A stretch of DNA of 64,000 nt from Arenicola marina (taxonomy: Eukaryota > Annelida > Polychaeta > Arenicolidae), in NCBI GenBank assembly GCA_964019135.1, contig OZ025248.1:46307670-46371669 (forward strand). Direction: 5' to 3'. How positions within the stretch are numbered: position 1 is the first letter of the stretch; every line of letters starts with the position of its first letter. Of this stretch, positions 45,574 through 57,779 are shown one piece after another. Position numbers and translations under genes: made by a program. The notes beneath the pieces are model-generated. The model was not told where the DNA came from, searched no databases, and was given only the letters and a program-made list of their open reading frames with translations.

Positions 45574-46500
45574 AGAACTTCAGTGGTTATTTGTGCGTCC
45601 AAGGACAGCTTTCAGCGACAGACATTAACTTTAGATGCCGCCTGGCCTGTTGGGCACGCGGTGTTAAGATTGACTTGCCCGCCTGAAAATTTACCTATCC
45701 TATCAAATTGTAAAACAACAACCTTGAAACAACTGATACACAATTTATTTACAAGGTCAAGGATTTCGACGATTCTGCAACGTCACTTTCCGAAAAGTGA
45801 GCGCCTATCACTGAGCGCACAGTTTTCCGATTATATTGTCGATTATATATCTGACGTAGACCATAAGTATGCCTGTCTCGTGGTGTCTCGATAAGATCCC
45901 GTAGCGACTGTACAGCCCTATAGAAACTAATTTTGAAATAAATTATTTTATCATCTTAAAAGTTTTGTCTTGAAATTGTATCAGAAAAAAGTCCGTGCTG
46001 TAGCCGGTCGGGGTGGAAATAGGCGGGAAATGCTTAGTAATGGAAAAGCTAAACAAGAATCAGGAGTATTAACTTAGTTGCTTCTATGCCAGTTATTATG
46101 TAACCAAATCATCAACACTCGATCTTCCAAACCTCTATCTATACTCTGGCTAGATATTAAGTATATTAAATTGTTTGTAATAGCGAGCTCTAGCGAGCTA
46201 TTATGGTAACGTATACGAAGAGAAACAACAAGAATAAGAGAAACAAATAACAGAAAAATGTATGTAAAATATCAAAAATGATATGTTTGGCTTGCCATAC
46301 ATTGCCATACTATACGATAAAAAAAAACGTCAACCGCGCGTCATGGCCGCGAAGGGGCCAGTTCAGTTGCAGTAAAACAGAATGTACGCCTAAGATTATT
46401 GTTTCATTGCATTATCTGTCCGAATAAGGTAGAATAATGATTATGAAAACTATAAAACAGGTACAAGTGCCGACAAGTATCGTAAAGGTGAAGTAAATAT
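45574..46500. other. Mosaic of transposon remnants and unique sequence
   Basis: The minus strand at 45,860-45,920 resembles the GLYSHFGILSR coding fragment of 56,600-56,666; a 108-codon plus-strand frame across 45,568-45,894 is probably its shadow. The remainder to 46,500 is unique AT-rich sequence. Confidence 0.5.
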
Positions 46501-46529
46501 AACACTCTCCCGGCGACTGGCGGAACGCC

Positions 46530-46860
46530 GACTGTTGGGACATTATAATGCATATCTTTGGCGGGATGACGTATACCATGCACGTGCTCGTGGCATATCA
46601 TTCGGTTGCTTAGGAACTCCCACTGTGACGTCATTTGACGTTACTCATCTATATAGGGCATGTCAGTTCTCGCGGGTTCTACTTCCGGCCTGGCATTTTG
46701 GGGACAAACAAACAAACACGTGCTTTTTGTTCAGTGTGCAGCCTGACTCGCCCCCTGCGTAACAATGGATACCACGCGCAGAGCACTGTCATACTAGTTA
46801 CGACATAGGACGCGGAACCAGGCAAGCTGCGCGGCCGGCGAGGCAAACAAGGGGTGGCTC
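46530..46860. repeat. Dispersed repeat shared with 49,750-50,000 and 52,915-53,050
   Basis: The segment around TTGGCGGGATGACGTATACC and CGGTTGCTTAGGAACTCCC matches the reverse complement of 52,955-53,045. The segment with TTTTGGGGACAAAC, GTTACGACATAGGACGCGG and AACCAGGCAAGCTGCG matches, in reverse orientation, 49,760-49,920. It is probably another TE relative of family X, since TTTTGGGGAC is shared. Confidence 0.6.
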
Positions 46861-47639
46861 GCAAATCGTCTTTTGTGCTTCTTAAATAAACAACTGTTAA
46901 TTTTTTGTGTCCATATGTTGGTAGATGACACTTTGAACATGCCATTTTCCATAATATTGGCCACGTTCAGTAACCTAGGCGCACAACAGGTAGATGGTTT
47001 CCCAATGTTTACACTAATCTGGAGTGATCGGGTGAGAGGTATGGACAGCCTTTGCCGTCAAAATTAGTTTTTCAATCCTGAATGCAACTACCATTCAAAT
47101 AACAAAATTTCAAAAGAACAACATTGTAAATTCACTGTGCTAACATTATCTTTCTAAATTGCCTCAGTTTTGTTACAATCATAGTTTTGATGGGTATTTT
47201 GACAAAGAGTTTCATGAGAACCACAAAATAGACCAGTACTGTGACTTTTCCATTTCCACAGAGTGAGCTACCTACATGTAATTATCGGCTTACCGGTATA
47301 ATGCTTTGGATCAAATAGCTACACGCATTTTTAAGTTAAAGTGGGGCGGCAAACTTAATATCCAAGAAGTATATACATGTATGCAGTCGACTTCAGTCAT
47401 ACCTCAGTTTAACGGGTCCTTTCAAATATGCTAGCAAAAAAAGATAATCTATGCTTCCTCTTTATGGGAATGGTGGAATTAAGCCTTTATTTAAAAAATA
47501 AAACCAAAAGCTTTTAGATTTTTATAGGTGTACACTGGTGTTGATATTATTAATTTGTATAGCTGATGTGTCTATGTTCAGCTTACTGGTAGCTTTAGTT
47601 CTGCATAAATCTTTAATTGCAACATTTCCTTTTATTTTT
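46861..47639. other. Intergenic, no gene seen
   Basis: AT-rich unique sequence. No repeat or gene is recognised. Confidence 0.4.
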
Positions 47640-48830
47640 AATTAATTAAATTACACTTTCTTTAGCTACTTTTGACATAAACGCACAAGGAAACGCTCAA
47701 TGTAATCATACAGAATCCATAATAATTCAGTGTATAACCTTCACAACATATGGTATAAAATAAAATATGCAGGTATTTCAAATGTAGCAGATACAAAAAT
47801 AAAGTGAAGGTACAAAACAAGAGATACTTCATACTTCATCAAATTCATAAAATTTTCTTTTAAGGTTGTCCAATTACGGTAATTTTGATTAAATTACACC
47901 TTTCATAGCTACTTTTGTCCTGATGTCTATACATGAAACATATAAGTAAAAAAAACTTTTAAAAAAACTATTAAAAATATGGATAACAATGAACCCATAA
48001 GGAATTCAGTAACATTATGAAATATATTTATATATATATTATATATGGAGATATATAGAGACATTTTCATTTAACCAGCATAAACATAAAAAATCCCAAT
48101 AAAGGGATCATCAATATATATTTTACATTTTGTTAGGTCAACTTCATCTCTTAATTCTCCTGCGTTCAACTACAGTAATGACAAGGGCACACTCCTTGGT
48201 TAATAAATCCTGTGTACCTTAATAAATATAATAATCATCAACTTTGGGTGACAAATATTGTTCATGACATTTGCAAATTGATATCTACATTGAAATTAAT
48301 GCTGCATAACTCTATAATGATAGATGTCATTATTATATTGTCCGACTTAATTTTGATTAAATTACACCTTTTGGTACTGTTGTCCTGAGGTCTATACATA
48401 TGATATATATTAATAAAACCCAAAACTACAAACTAAGAAAAATATCTATAATAACAAGTAGCACATAAGGACACAAGTAACATTAAACATTTTTTGGCAG
48501 GGTTATATACATATATTTTCATTTAACCAGCATTCACATCACAAACAACAATAAAATGATACTAATCATCAATATATATGGCGCATGTTGTTACTTTTAT
48601 TCTTTTCTCTACATATAGCTACAGTTGTGACAAGAGCACCAAGACATATTGCTTTGCTAATAAATCCTGTATGTCGTAATTAATAAACTGGTGTTGAATA
48701 GTCACTTTTTCAGACTTCTGCTCGGTTGCTATAGTATATATTATAACGTGTTCCATTATTATATTTGAAAAGACCAGTTTACAACACTTTAAAATATAAC
48801 TGGACATTGCAATTCAGTAGGCTATAATAA
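47640..48830. repeat. Diverged tandem duplication, about 0.45-kb units
   Basis: TTGATTAAATTACACCTTT recurs at about 47,885 and 48,350, with a related start near 47,645. Each of the last two is followed in the same order by GTCCTGA, GTCTATACAT, a run ending ATTTTCATTTAACCAGCAT, ATCATCAATATATAT, TGACAAG and TAATAAATCCTGT. The copies are heavily diverged, AT-rich and non-coding. Confidence 0.7.
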
Positions 48831-49750
48831 TAAACTTTCTACTTTCTGTTATTCATGACATTGGCAAATTCATCAATTTTCTTGAAATATTCTAGAGTTT
48901 TATGCAGTCTGTTAACTTTTTTATTTCTTCATAGATTTAGTTGACATTTGCATACACATACTTTGTAATCTTGTCTAATTTATATTTACATACTTTGCAA
49001 TGTTTTATTGGTATGTTCACTTGATTGCTCACTTGCAAAAAATATAATAAAAAAATGTAAAAAAAATCATAGATAAAATCATATGTAAAAGACATATCAT
49101 TTCCCCTATGCTTAGATCTATGTGTGATATATATCTCAGACAAATATGTGGGTACATTGTACACATTATTTGACATCAAATTTTTGCATACAAAGGGCAT
49201 GATTGAGGATTTATATAATGTCACAATATTTAAGTTAATACAGTTAAGGTTTGTTTAAACTTGATAATGTTATTCCCATTCAAAGCTTTATTCAAATAAA
49301 GGTTAGTTATAATTTGTCAAAGCCTTCAAAATGAATTTCTTGATTCGGACAAAAATGTAATAAAATCATTCGTGGTAAAATAATGATTAAGTATTATTGA
49401 GCCCAAGTGGCTCTATCATACCTGCTCATAAAATCACCCATATGCATCAGCAGTATAATGCTAAGAAACATTGGATATATGTTCGTCAATTACAAGATGA
49501 ATCCATATGTCGAAAACAATAACCGTTTCCCCATTTTTGCGAATTATGGTTTATTCCGCTTGTCATCTGTAATTCGGCCGTCAGCAACACAGTCAGGCTA
49601 GCTCAAATATTGGGTATTCAGCGGGCTGTAGTGCGCCAAGTTTACTGACCGCAGTTATTGATACGGGAAAATACAAGTTCAAAGTGTCTTTCAACAATAT
49701 ATTGTCACTAGATAGTTAACAGGTGCTTATTTAAGTTGCATAAGGGTCTA
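48831..49750. other. Intergenic AT-rich, no gene seen
   Basis: Very AT-rich sequence with short frames only. Confidence 0.4.
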
Positions 49751-49999
49751 GAAGGGACCCACCCTTTTCTCGCCTCGCTCACCACGCAGTTTGCCTGGTT
49801 CCACGTCCTAAATCGTGACTAGAATGACAGCGTGTTGATTTGTCAAGCAGGGAGCGAGTGAGCTGCGCAGTGAAAACTTAAGATCGCATATAACGTCGTT
49901 GTCCCCAAAATCTGACCTCGTGAGATATCGCACACATAAAACGAGATTCACTTGCATGCCCTATTGAAACGAAATGAGTTTTACTCGTTTGTTCACTTG

Positions 50000-52334
50000 C
50001 TGATTTATGACGCTTTTGCTTGGTAGCGAGCCCGGATGCGCTGGCACCGACACCACATGGCAAGGGGCATTCAAGACGTTGGAGATTCTGGACCTCAGGA
50101 TATACAGTGAAGAGCATCAAACAAAGATAATTCAGTACTGACCTACCTGTGAATCGAGTTCCCGAAGTGTATAGTACAAGAGGCCTCGCACCGACGCGGT
50201 GAGCCAGCTAACACACAACGTTCGCAGATGTTGGTTTTTGGTTGTGATCACGTCATCTCAAAGTTAACATCAGGACAACGTTGTTACAACGTACATCGCA
50301 AACATTGAAGAAATAAATTCTAGACTTTATCCCATAAAAATAAAACCTTTGCCATGTGTAGTGACTAATACAGCTTGGCTGCGTGTAGCAGTTGTTATAA
50401 ATAAAAAATGACGAGAAGTCGAGAGTGGACGTTTTCCCAACGTTAGGACAACGTTACCTGAAAAATTAGACATCATCAAAATAATATGCAATTGGTGGTT
50501 TTTGGCAGTCATCCTTCTGATTAATTCAACATACACGCAGGTGTTTCTCACAGAAGGCACAATTTTAATACTGGACTGAATGTCGGACAACGTTATCTGA
50601 AAATGTTTGGGCAACGTTAAAAAAACCATAAATTTTTTACGTTATCTCAACCAAAACCAAACTCCTAAAAAAGGTTGTCATGACGTTAACTTGTTAGCTG
50701 GGGAGAGAGTGAAGACAATCCATTTTTGGGAAGACACTTCGAGACGGGCCGCAGACGGAGACGACAGAACCGGAAGCAGCGAGGCGACCCAGTTGGACGG
50801 TCGGGGCCAGGTACGGGTTGGGGGTCACGTCTGGTTGGTAGACGAGACGCGCGAGCTGTGCATGTATTGTTCGCGAATTTGGAGCTGGAGTGGCCATTTT
50901 TGTCGGATCTTTGTTGTGGTTGCACACTGGTAGGGTGAATGATTAACTTTTGCTCCAGGGATAAGATTGGATAGGAGTTCTACCGTTGTAACGCCTTTTA
51001 ATAGTATGCAAATTAGGTGGGCGTGTCCAGGTAAGTTCTTAAACGTAGTGGGTTCAGGTGACCCCACCATGTAAATGCCTCGTCGGGGTTTGTAGAATTT
51101 CCACATGCACGCGCATGTTGGGACCCAGCAACGGTTGGGTCATGTGACCCGATGCCGTGGGGCCGATTCCCCAATAAAATTAAGACGCGCCGGGCAATCA
51201 GGAGTGCTCAATTGCTGGACTCGCCATGGTACTCGCCTCTTTTTCTCTTTCCGGACCAGGTAAGTTACTCCCTAGGTCTACGGTAGTTAAGCTTTCGGGA
51301 TCTACTTGGTAGGTGATAGACATGACTGGTTCCAGTGATTCTCTGGTCTATCTTTTGCTTTATCTATAGTTTATTCCCGGGTTTCACTAAATAAATTAAA
51401 TGTGACTCGATTTGACCTACAACAGATGACCCATTCCGAGGGTTAGTTGGGGTAAAGTTAGTGGCAAACACGGCGTCTGATTCTTTTATTCGTCATAATT
51501 TAGGCGGTGTATAACAGATAAGACATTTCTGGGATCGTGTTTAAGCTAGGGAACCCTTTAATTTATGAATTTAGTTATTATCACAGTGAAAAACAAGACA
51601 GGTAATAATTTAAATACGATCTTTGTGCAGCCTTTATCTACAGCAGATGCTATATTCCTGGGATATATGCACAGGGCAAGATCAGCTATTTGAGAAGTGC
51701 TATACAGTATATATGAGGGTATAGGCACAAGTTTGGAGCTAGTGGATTTAGACAATTTTAGCGTTTTCCTCTTGCCGTGCTTGGTTATCACTTGAGTCCA
51801 TGTTTCTATGTACATGCAGCCGTTATGGGGATAATTAGGGTAGTTAATGTGACAAAGTCAGTTTTACGGGATTTCAAGTTTACAGAGGTGACACCTAGTG
51901 GTACTCTTTGAGATAATTTGTTGTTAAAAGTGTCGCCATCTACTGTATTTTTGTATGTGGTGCCATCTAGTGAGGCACCGCTGTTTAAACATCCGCTTTC
52001 GCTTGGGGACATTCCCTTCTTCTTAATGTCGCTCAACGAACAAGACGTCTTTCCGACCCAGAGTCACCTTAACAGATTAGGGTTTTTTTCGCTTTGCCGT
52101 CCGTCAGGTTAGTTTGTGATACATTTCAGACGACGTTATATCACTCGTTATAACTATTTTGAACTGTATTTGTAATATTTGTGTAATCAGTTTGGAGACA
52201 ATTCTTAGTCAGTTTTAAGCGTGGAAATACACCACGTGTGTATGCCGCTTTATGTCTCGAGCATTTGATAAAGCCGGTTGATTTAACTTTTAGGGTCTAC
52301 CAACGCTGAAATGAATTAAACACCCGCAAGAAGA
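50000..52334. other. Intergenic, no gene recognised
   Basis: From 50,210 to 50,700 the motif CAACGTT or ACAACGT recurs six or more times. Around 51,120-51,270 the run GGTTGGGTCATGTGACCCGA, AATAAAATTAAGACGCGCC and TTTCCGGACCAGGTAAGTT could be a TE leader with a polyadenylation signal and a donor, but no coding region supports it. The rest is unique. Confidence 0.35.
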
Positions 52335-52918
52335 CTGCATATCAGAATTATAACCATCCGAGTAGAGTTTCGTAATATATGAGCAGTTACACATTTGATA
52401 AACCAGAATGCGGTTGTCTCATGTGTGACTGTCAGGCGATCTAATGTGTTGCGCGGGTTTTTCCATGTCGTATGACGTAATAATCATCATGACTCGCATG
52501 TCTACGCGCGGTATCTATGGTTACGTAACAACGCTCCTTTTATGGGCTGACCAGGCAAGGAAAATGGTGTTACGTTTGTCCAGAAATGTAAACATTGATG
52601 AATTGCCTGAAAATATAACGATTCCAACAATCTCATCGCATGGACCACATGCATTATGGAGATATAATATAATTTAACTGTATTATCATTTCGTAGTTAG
52701 CAATGCCTGGACCAAAGCAAACCAAAAATGGTTTCATACCCACTCGATTCAAACAAACCGCACAGCCGGCTGGTTCCTCAAACTCAAACGTTGACTGCAA
52801 TGAGTGCGCGTCACGCAGCTGTAGCAAGGCACCAGCCTGATGCGCACTCGTTTTAACGTGTTTTTTTTGTTGGTCCCCCAAAACCGGCAATAGAACCCGC
52901 GAGAACTGTACAGCCCTT
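52335..52918 (+). mobile_element. Unclassified transposon family X, copy 2
   Basis: This copy runs from TGCATATCAGAATTATAACC to GCGAGAACTGTACAGCCCT and matches 56,775-57,386 in the same orientation and 44,780-45,573 in reverse. It represents the SINE-free state at the site interrupted in copy 1. Confidence 0.8.
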
Positions 52919-53502
52919 TGTCTTTATCGCGGTTGGAGTAGTTGTGACGTCAAAATGTTAAAAAACATTTGGGAGTTCCTAAGCAACCGACTGGTATGCC
53001 ACAAGCACGGTTTACGTCATCCCGCCAAAGATACGCTTTATGGCAAGCCGATGTTGGATTTATTTTGAATATTAGAAGAGAGAATAGAGAAGCCGCTGAA
53101 AAAGAGACGCCGGCGTCTGGACTTCTTCCCTATTCAACGGTCGTCGACATCTCGTCCTGAGAAGCCGAAGAAAGTTAAATACGCAGATAAACTGAAGGAG
53201 GTGTCCAGACCGATTTCACCAGATGTTGACGCTCTCTTTCTGGACATGTAGTCCCATTCGTAGCGAAGAGTGGCCCGAACTTCCCAAGCGTGAAGATTCG
53301 TCGTTTTTGAGTTCGCCAGAAGTGCACTCTGCTCCGCGGCCTGTTCACTTCACAACCTCGGCAGAGCATCAAAATCAGGATACATCGCCAAAGACTGACG
53401 ATCTGATCGGTATAACAGGCACAGTCACCGACGAGGGCCCCACTGACCATTCTGGGGAACCTGTCGAGGCCGGGTCGTTTGATGCTGAACCAAGACGACT
53501 AT

Positions 53503-53885
53503 GGCACGCCAAACACGACTTTGTTGCTTGTTTTTTTTTCTTTGTGTCAAAATGCATTCGTCGATGCTTGTTTTCATTCGTCGATACTTGTTTTTCATTC
53601 GTTGATGCTTGTCTTTTTATTCGTCGATACTAGTTTTACATTTGTTGATGGCTAAATCCATTCGCAGTTGGTAACTTTACTTCGTCGATATCTGTTTGTC
53701 GATGCTTATTTCTATTCGGGGTAGACAATTTTCATTCGTCATTGCATGCTTTCATTCGTTGGTGTCAAATTTCACTGGGCACTCGCGTGCCACCTAGCGA
53801 GCGGAGGACAACACGCGGTGCAGCAATAAACGGCGGAAAACTGCGGAAACTGCGCAAGTCGCGGAAAAGAGCGATTATGGTAGCA
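53503..53885 (+). repeat. Left arm of inverted pair with CATTCGTCGATGCTTG repeats
   Basis: Contains GGCACGCCAAACACGACTTT, then about eight degenerate 20-base units around TTTTCATTCGTCGATGCTTG, then TGACGTGCC-type sequence with CTAGCGAGCGGAGGACAACAC and CGGCGGAAAACTGCGG. All of it recurs in the opposite orientation at 55,620-56,515, where a MITE interrupts it. It may be the two ends of one element or two inverted copies. Confidence 0.7.
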
Positions 53886-55619
53886 TGTACACACAAGCAG
53901 TCGATATTATTTGAAAGACATAGCCGATGCTTAGCCTAAAGGGAAAATGCAGCATATTAAATATCTATTTGACGATGTTACTTTCTACGGATAGGGGAAA
54001 TTATGGCAGGCGCGGGTTTCGGGTAACTCTGGATCAGTATGGCGGAAATCTCGCTGTTGGGTGGAGAGGCGGGGCAGGAGAGGGGTCGGATTAAGTGGAG
54101 GCGATGGGGAGTAGGGGGAGTAAAAGTTTGTTCCAGATTCCCTGACGACATCATCTATCGTCCAAGACAAACACGTGCTCCGGGACAGAAAACTACTTGC
54201 GTATGCAGGGTTAGGTTGACTATGGTATTGTTATTTACCATTACAAAGAAAAGAGATGTCTTTCCTTTAACAGCTTATATTTAGAACAGCTTGATTAAAG
54301 TGTTCGTGCCACGATTTTGTCTTGCTCAGAGTTAACTTGGTTTAGGGAAGATAAACAAATAACAAATTATTTGAATGGGAGTTTACAGTTTTTATTCCAC
54401 GATATAACTATAAACGGGTTCGTTAAAGTAGCAAAATGAGGTCCGACGAGTTTATTTCTGGGAGCATTGCATCTGAGCGTTATTTGAAAATTCCCAAATG
54501 ATATCACAAGATTGACAGGTGAGCTTTGATGCAGTGCGTAGACATCTGTGGTCGAGAGTGTGTATTGTTTTCATGGTTGAGTGCGTTTCGTTGAGTTCAA
54601 GCCAATGAGCAGACAGAATCTGAGTCTCAATCTAAAAGCACGTGCGTTTGTATTCCCCTTTGACGTCACTTTCCTCGCTCGCAGAAGTTAAATTGGTAAG
54701 TGCGAAAACAAGTGGAAAAAGTATGTCCTTCTACTATTTGGGGCGTTACAGCTCGATAATATAAGCGCGGACACACAGAAGATTAATATGAGGTAAAATT
54801 GTTTTGGCGTGGCACGAACACTTTAAGAACAGTTTAATAACAGTCCTGTCTCAAGCGCCCCCGTTACACATGCCTGGTTGCTATGCAACAAGGCCCATAT
54901 GTCACGTGGGTGTGCTCAGATTCCGATTTGCAAAGACTGTGTATAACGACTGATATCATCGCTTTATAACAAGTTATAATGGGTACAGGTCGGATAAAAA
55001 TTTATGTGATCAGTAAAATTTATATCCATGAATTAGATTTGTATTATCTCCAGACAAAACAAGTTCCAGAAGATCATATCAAAATCCGGGGGGGGGGGGG
55101 GGGGTAGGCGGCGGGCACTGTTATACGAATCTGGTGGGGGGGGGGGGGGTTCTGCGGGTTCCCCTTGATGCCTAAAGGAGCGAACATTTGTGGTGCAAAA
55201 GATACCCCTATATAGCGGATATTTGAAAACTTGCACCTTCATAGAGCCAGTTTCAGCGAATAAATACCTCTTCCGAGCGAATTTTAGCGGGAAAACGCCC
55301 CGACCGAGCGGATTTGGGCGGTGAAAGAGGAGGGGCTTTACCGCAGAACCCCCCGCCTACAGCAATGTATAAGGTACACCCTCGGAATTAAAATAAAACC
55401 ACTTTCCTGCTACGCAGAGCGCAGTGAAACATTACATGCGCCGGTTGGCATTTATATCAGCTGCTTTCCCGGCGTGTATGCCTCCATCTCATTCTTGAAA
55501 TGGTATCGTTTGATAGTCAAGATATTAATCTACGCACAGATTGTTAACCAATGATAAACGTTTGAAAATATGCAGCTATAAATCCGTACTCACCTTTTGC
55601 TTTATCCGTGTTGACTATT
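53886..55619. other. Between the inverted arms, no gene recognised
   Basis: Unique sequence with two G-runs at 55,090 and 55,138. If the arms are ends of one transposon, this is its interior, but no transposase-like frame is present. Confidence 0.4.
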
Positions 55620-56515
55620 TTGCGAGGCTTTCGCGGTTTTCCGCCTTTTATTGTGTTGTGCTCCACTCGCTAGGTGGCACGCGTGTGTTAGAACCCAAAA
55701 CGTCATAGTGACCAAAACGTCATACCTTGGTAGAATGAAATATACAGTTTAAAGTTTAATTTCAACCATCCCGGTTATCGCTCACACAACCCTGCGTGGC
55801 GTTTCTGCAGGAGACAGGGCGGGGCCACTCGGGGCTAAAGGATTGCAAATCTAAGGTTTCTTGGAATAGAAGGTTCCAAGGGATGGACCTGGAGGGAGGG
55901 CGGGGGGGGGGGGGGGGCGCGATACCCATATTCCATCGTTTATGAAAGCACTTAAATATATCTGAAACTGAAGAGTTACTGCCTCATATATTCATATCTC
56001 CCGTCAACAGACACTGCGATCGAGGCACAGTGTGAAACTGTACATTTGCTCCTAGATGGCTCAGACCGTGTGATCTGACGTTTTCGTCACAATGACGTTT
56101 TGGGCCCTAACACGCGTGTGCCTCGTGAAATTTGACACCAACGAATCCCTGCCAACGAATGAAACCTTGCAACTACGAATGAAAATCCTCCACACCGAAG
56201 GGAAACAAGCATCGACGAACTAAAACTTGCAACAAAGAAAAGGGGTTTAGCCATGCACCGAAGGAAAGTAGGCATCAACGAATTAAAAATTCTAACTCAG
56301 AATGGACTCAGCTTAGCTACGTAAAACAAGCATCGGCGAATGTAAAACACGCAACGCCGAGTGAAAAAGAATCATCGACGAATGAAAAAGAAGCATCGAC
56401 GAACGAAAAAGAAGCATCAACGAATGAAAAACAAGCATTGACGAATGGATTTTTACACTCAACAAAAAAAAACAAGCGACAAAGTCCTGTTTGGCGTGCC
56501 ATAGACGACCGGGTA
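55620..56515 (-). repeat. Right arm of inverted pair, interrupted by a MITE
   Basis: The reverse-oriented counterpart of 53,503-53,885. CGCGGTTTTCCGCC, CTCGCTAGGTGGCAC and AAATTTGACACCAACGAAT lie in order on either side of the 55,688-56,110 insertion, followed by a run of degenerate GAATGAAAAAGAAGCATCGA units to 56,460. Confidence 0.7.
55688..56110. mobile_element. 423-bp MITE with 10-bp target duplication
   Basis: The ends are TTAGAACCCAAAACGTCAT and, as complement of the right end, TTAGGGCCCAAAACGTCAT. CACGCGTGTG flanks both sides (55,678-55,687 and 56,111-56,120). The matching arm at 53,780-53,800 lacks the insertion, giving an empty site. A G-run of about 18 bases lies at 55,900. It is non-coding. 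Confidence 0.87.
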
Positions 56516-56668
56516 CATACGTCCTTGAGAGGCAACAAATTCCTTGCGGCTGAACGGGCGATTGATCTCATCAACGAGACCATCAAGGGGATAGGGCTGT
56601 ACAGTCACTTCGGGATCTTATCGAGACCCCACGAGACAGGGATACCTATGCTCTACGTCAATGCCTAG
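56438..56668 (+). pseudogene. Protein-like transposon fragment
   Basis: The downstream part of this frame (VWRAIDDRV, AAERAIDLINETIKG, GLYSHFGILSRPHE) has balanced, protein-like composition. Its last 60 bases recur on the minus strand at 45,860-45,920 with amino-acid-conservative changes, which suggests a coding remnant of a repeated element rather than chance. The upstream part is repeat DNA of the inverted arm. I do not recognise the protein. Confidence 0.45.
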
Positions 56669-56774
56669 CATCAATAGCCTGTACGTGCTGCCTACCTTCC
56701 GGTTGTTTGCCTTCACTCGCCTCACACACAAGATCAGCTACAGCTGTCCTTGGAAGCACAAGTAACCAAGTTAT

Positions 56775-57386
56775 GTGCATATCCGAATTATAACCATCCG
56801 AGTAGATTTATGTAATGTATGAGCGGTTAGGCAGTTGATAAACCAGAATGCGGTTGTCTCATGGGTGACTGTCAGTGTCAGGCGATCTAATGTGCTGCGC
56901 GGGGTTTTCCATGTCGTATGACGTAATAATCATCATGACGCGCGTGTCTGCGCGCGGTATCTATGGTTACGTAACAACGCTCCTTATATGGACTGAGCAG
57001 GTGAGGACACTGGTGCTCCGTTTGTCGTAGAACTGTAAACATCGATGATATGGCTCAAAATACAACGCTTCCAACAGTCTCATCGAACGGACCACATGCA
57101 TTATGGAGAGATAAATGTCTTATCTTTAATTATATTATGATTTTATAGTTAGCCATACCTGGACCAAAGCAAACAAAAAATAGTTTGACACCCACATGAT
57201 TCTTCACGCACAAACCGCGCAGCCGGCCGGTTCCCAACACTAAAACGTTGACTACAATGAGTGCGAGTCACGCAGTTGCAGCAAGGCACCAGCGTGATGC
57301 GCACTCGTTCTAAGAGCACGTGTTTTTTTGTTGGTCCCCAAAAGACCTAAACCGGAAATAGAACCCGCGAGAACTGTACAGCCCTA
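56775..57386 (+). mobile_element. Unclassified transposon family X, copy 3
   Basis: Runs from GTGCATATCCGAATTATAAC to GAACTGTACAGCCCTA; the same order of landmarks is in copies 1 and 2. A protein-like frame lies immediately upstream (56,438-56,668) and another immediately downstream (57,395-57,715), so the shared core may be an intron or internal region of the element. Confidence 0.8.
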
Positions 57387-57394
57387 TACCCGCT

Positions 57395-57715
57395 GGAGTA
57401 AAAGAAAATGTTTACTTCCTACTGGACAACACGGACAACGCGAGATCAGAAGGAGAGCGCAGTGTGTTTTGGGATGACTGTGGGGTGTGGAAGAGCAATG
57501 CAGGGGGAACCCCCGCAGCCTACTATACCTGGAACGAGCAGAACAAGATGATGTACGTTGTGTTGAAAGATGGAAATTACGCCTTCAAGGGGCAAGCAAA
57601 CAAGAAAACTGTCTACGTGCCTCTTGATCCCAAGCCAACCCCAGACGATGTTCTTGCCGTTCTTAGATATTTCACCGCCCTTAAAGCTTACAGTAACTAT
57701 ACAAGAGGCGTATAA
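57395..57715 (+). pseudogene. Unknown protein-like fragment
   Basis: From about 57,395 one frame reads VKENVYFLLDNTDNARSEG, then VFWDDCGVWKSNAGGTPAA, YYTWNEQNKMMYVVLKDG, KKTVYVPLDPKP and DDVLAVLRYFTALKAY, and stops at 57,715. There is no good ATG at its start; the first is internal at 57,464. It looks like the C-terminal part of a globular protein, probably encoded by a transposon or a duplicated gene exon joined to family X copy 3. I cannot name the family. Confidence 0.5.
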
Positions 57716-57779
57716 TCTGGCTGACGTCAATACCCTCTAGGATCGGCAATGCAGAAACAAAAAGTAACCCAGATGAAAG

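Noticed and set aside
53223-53633. 136-codon frame, acidic then Phe-rich
   Set aside because: The second half is the CATTCGTCGATGCTTG repeat read in frame; the first half has no recognised family and may be a transposon remnant, but evidence is too weak to list.
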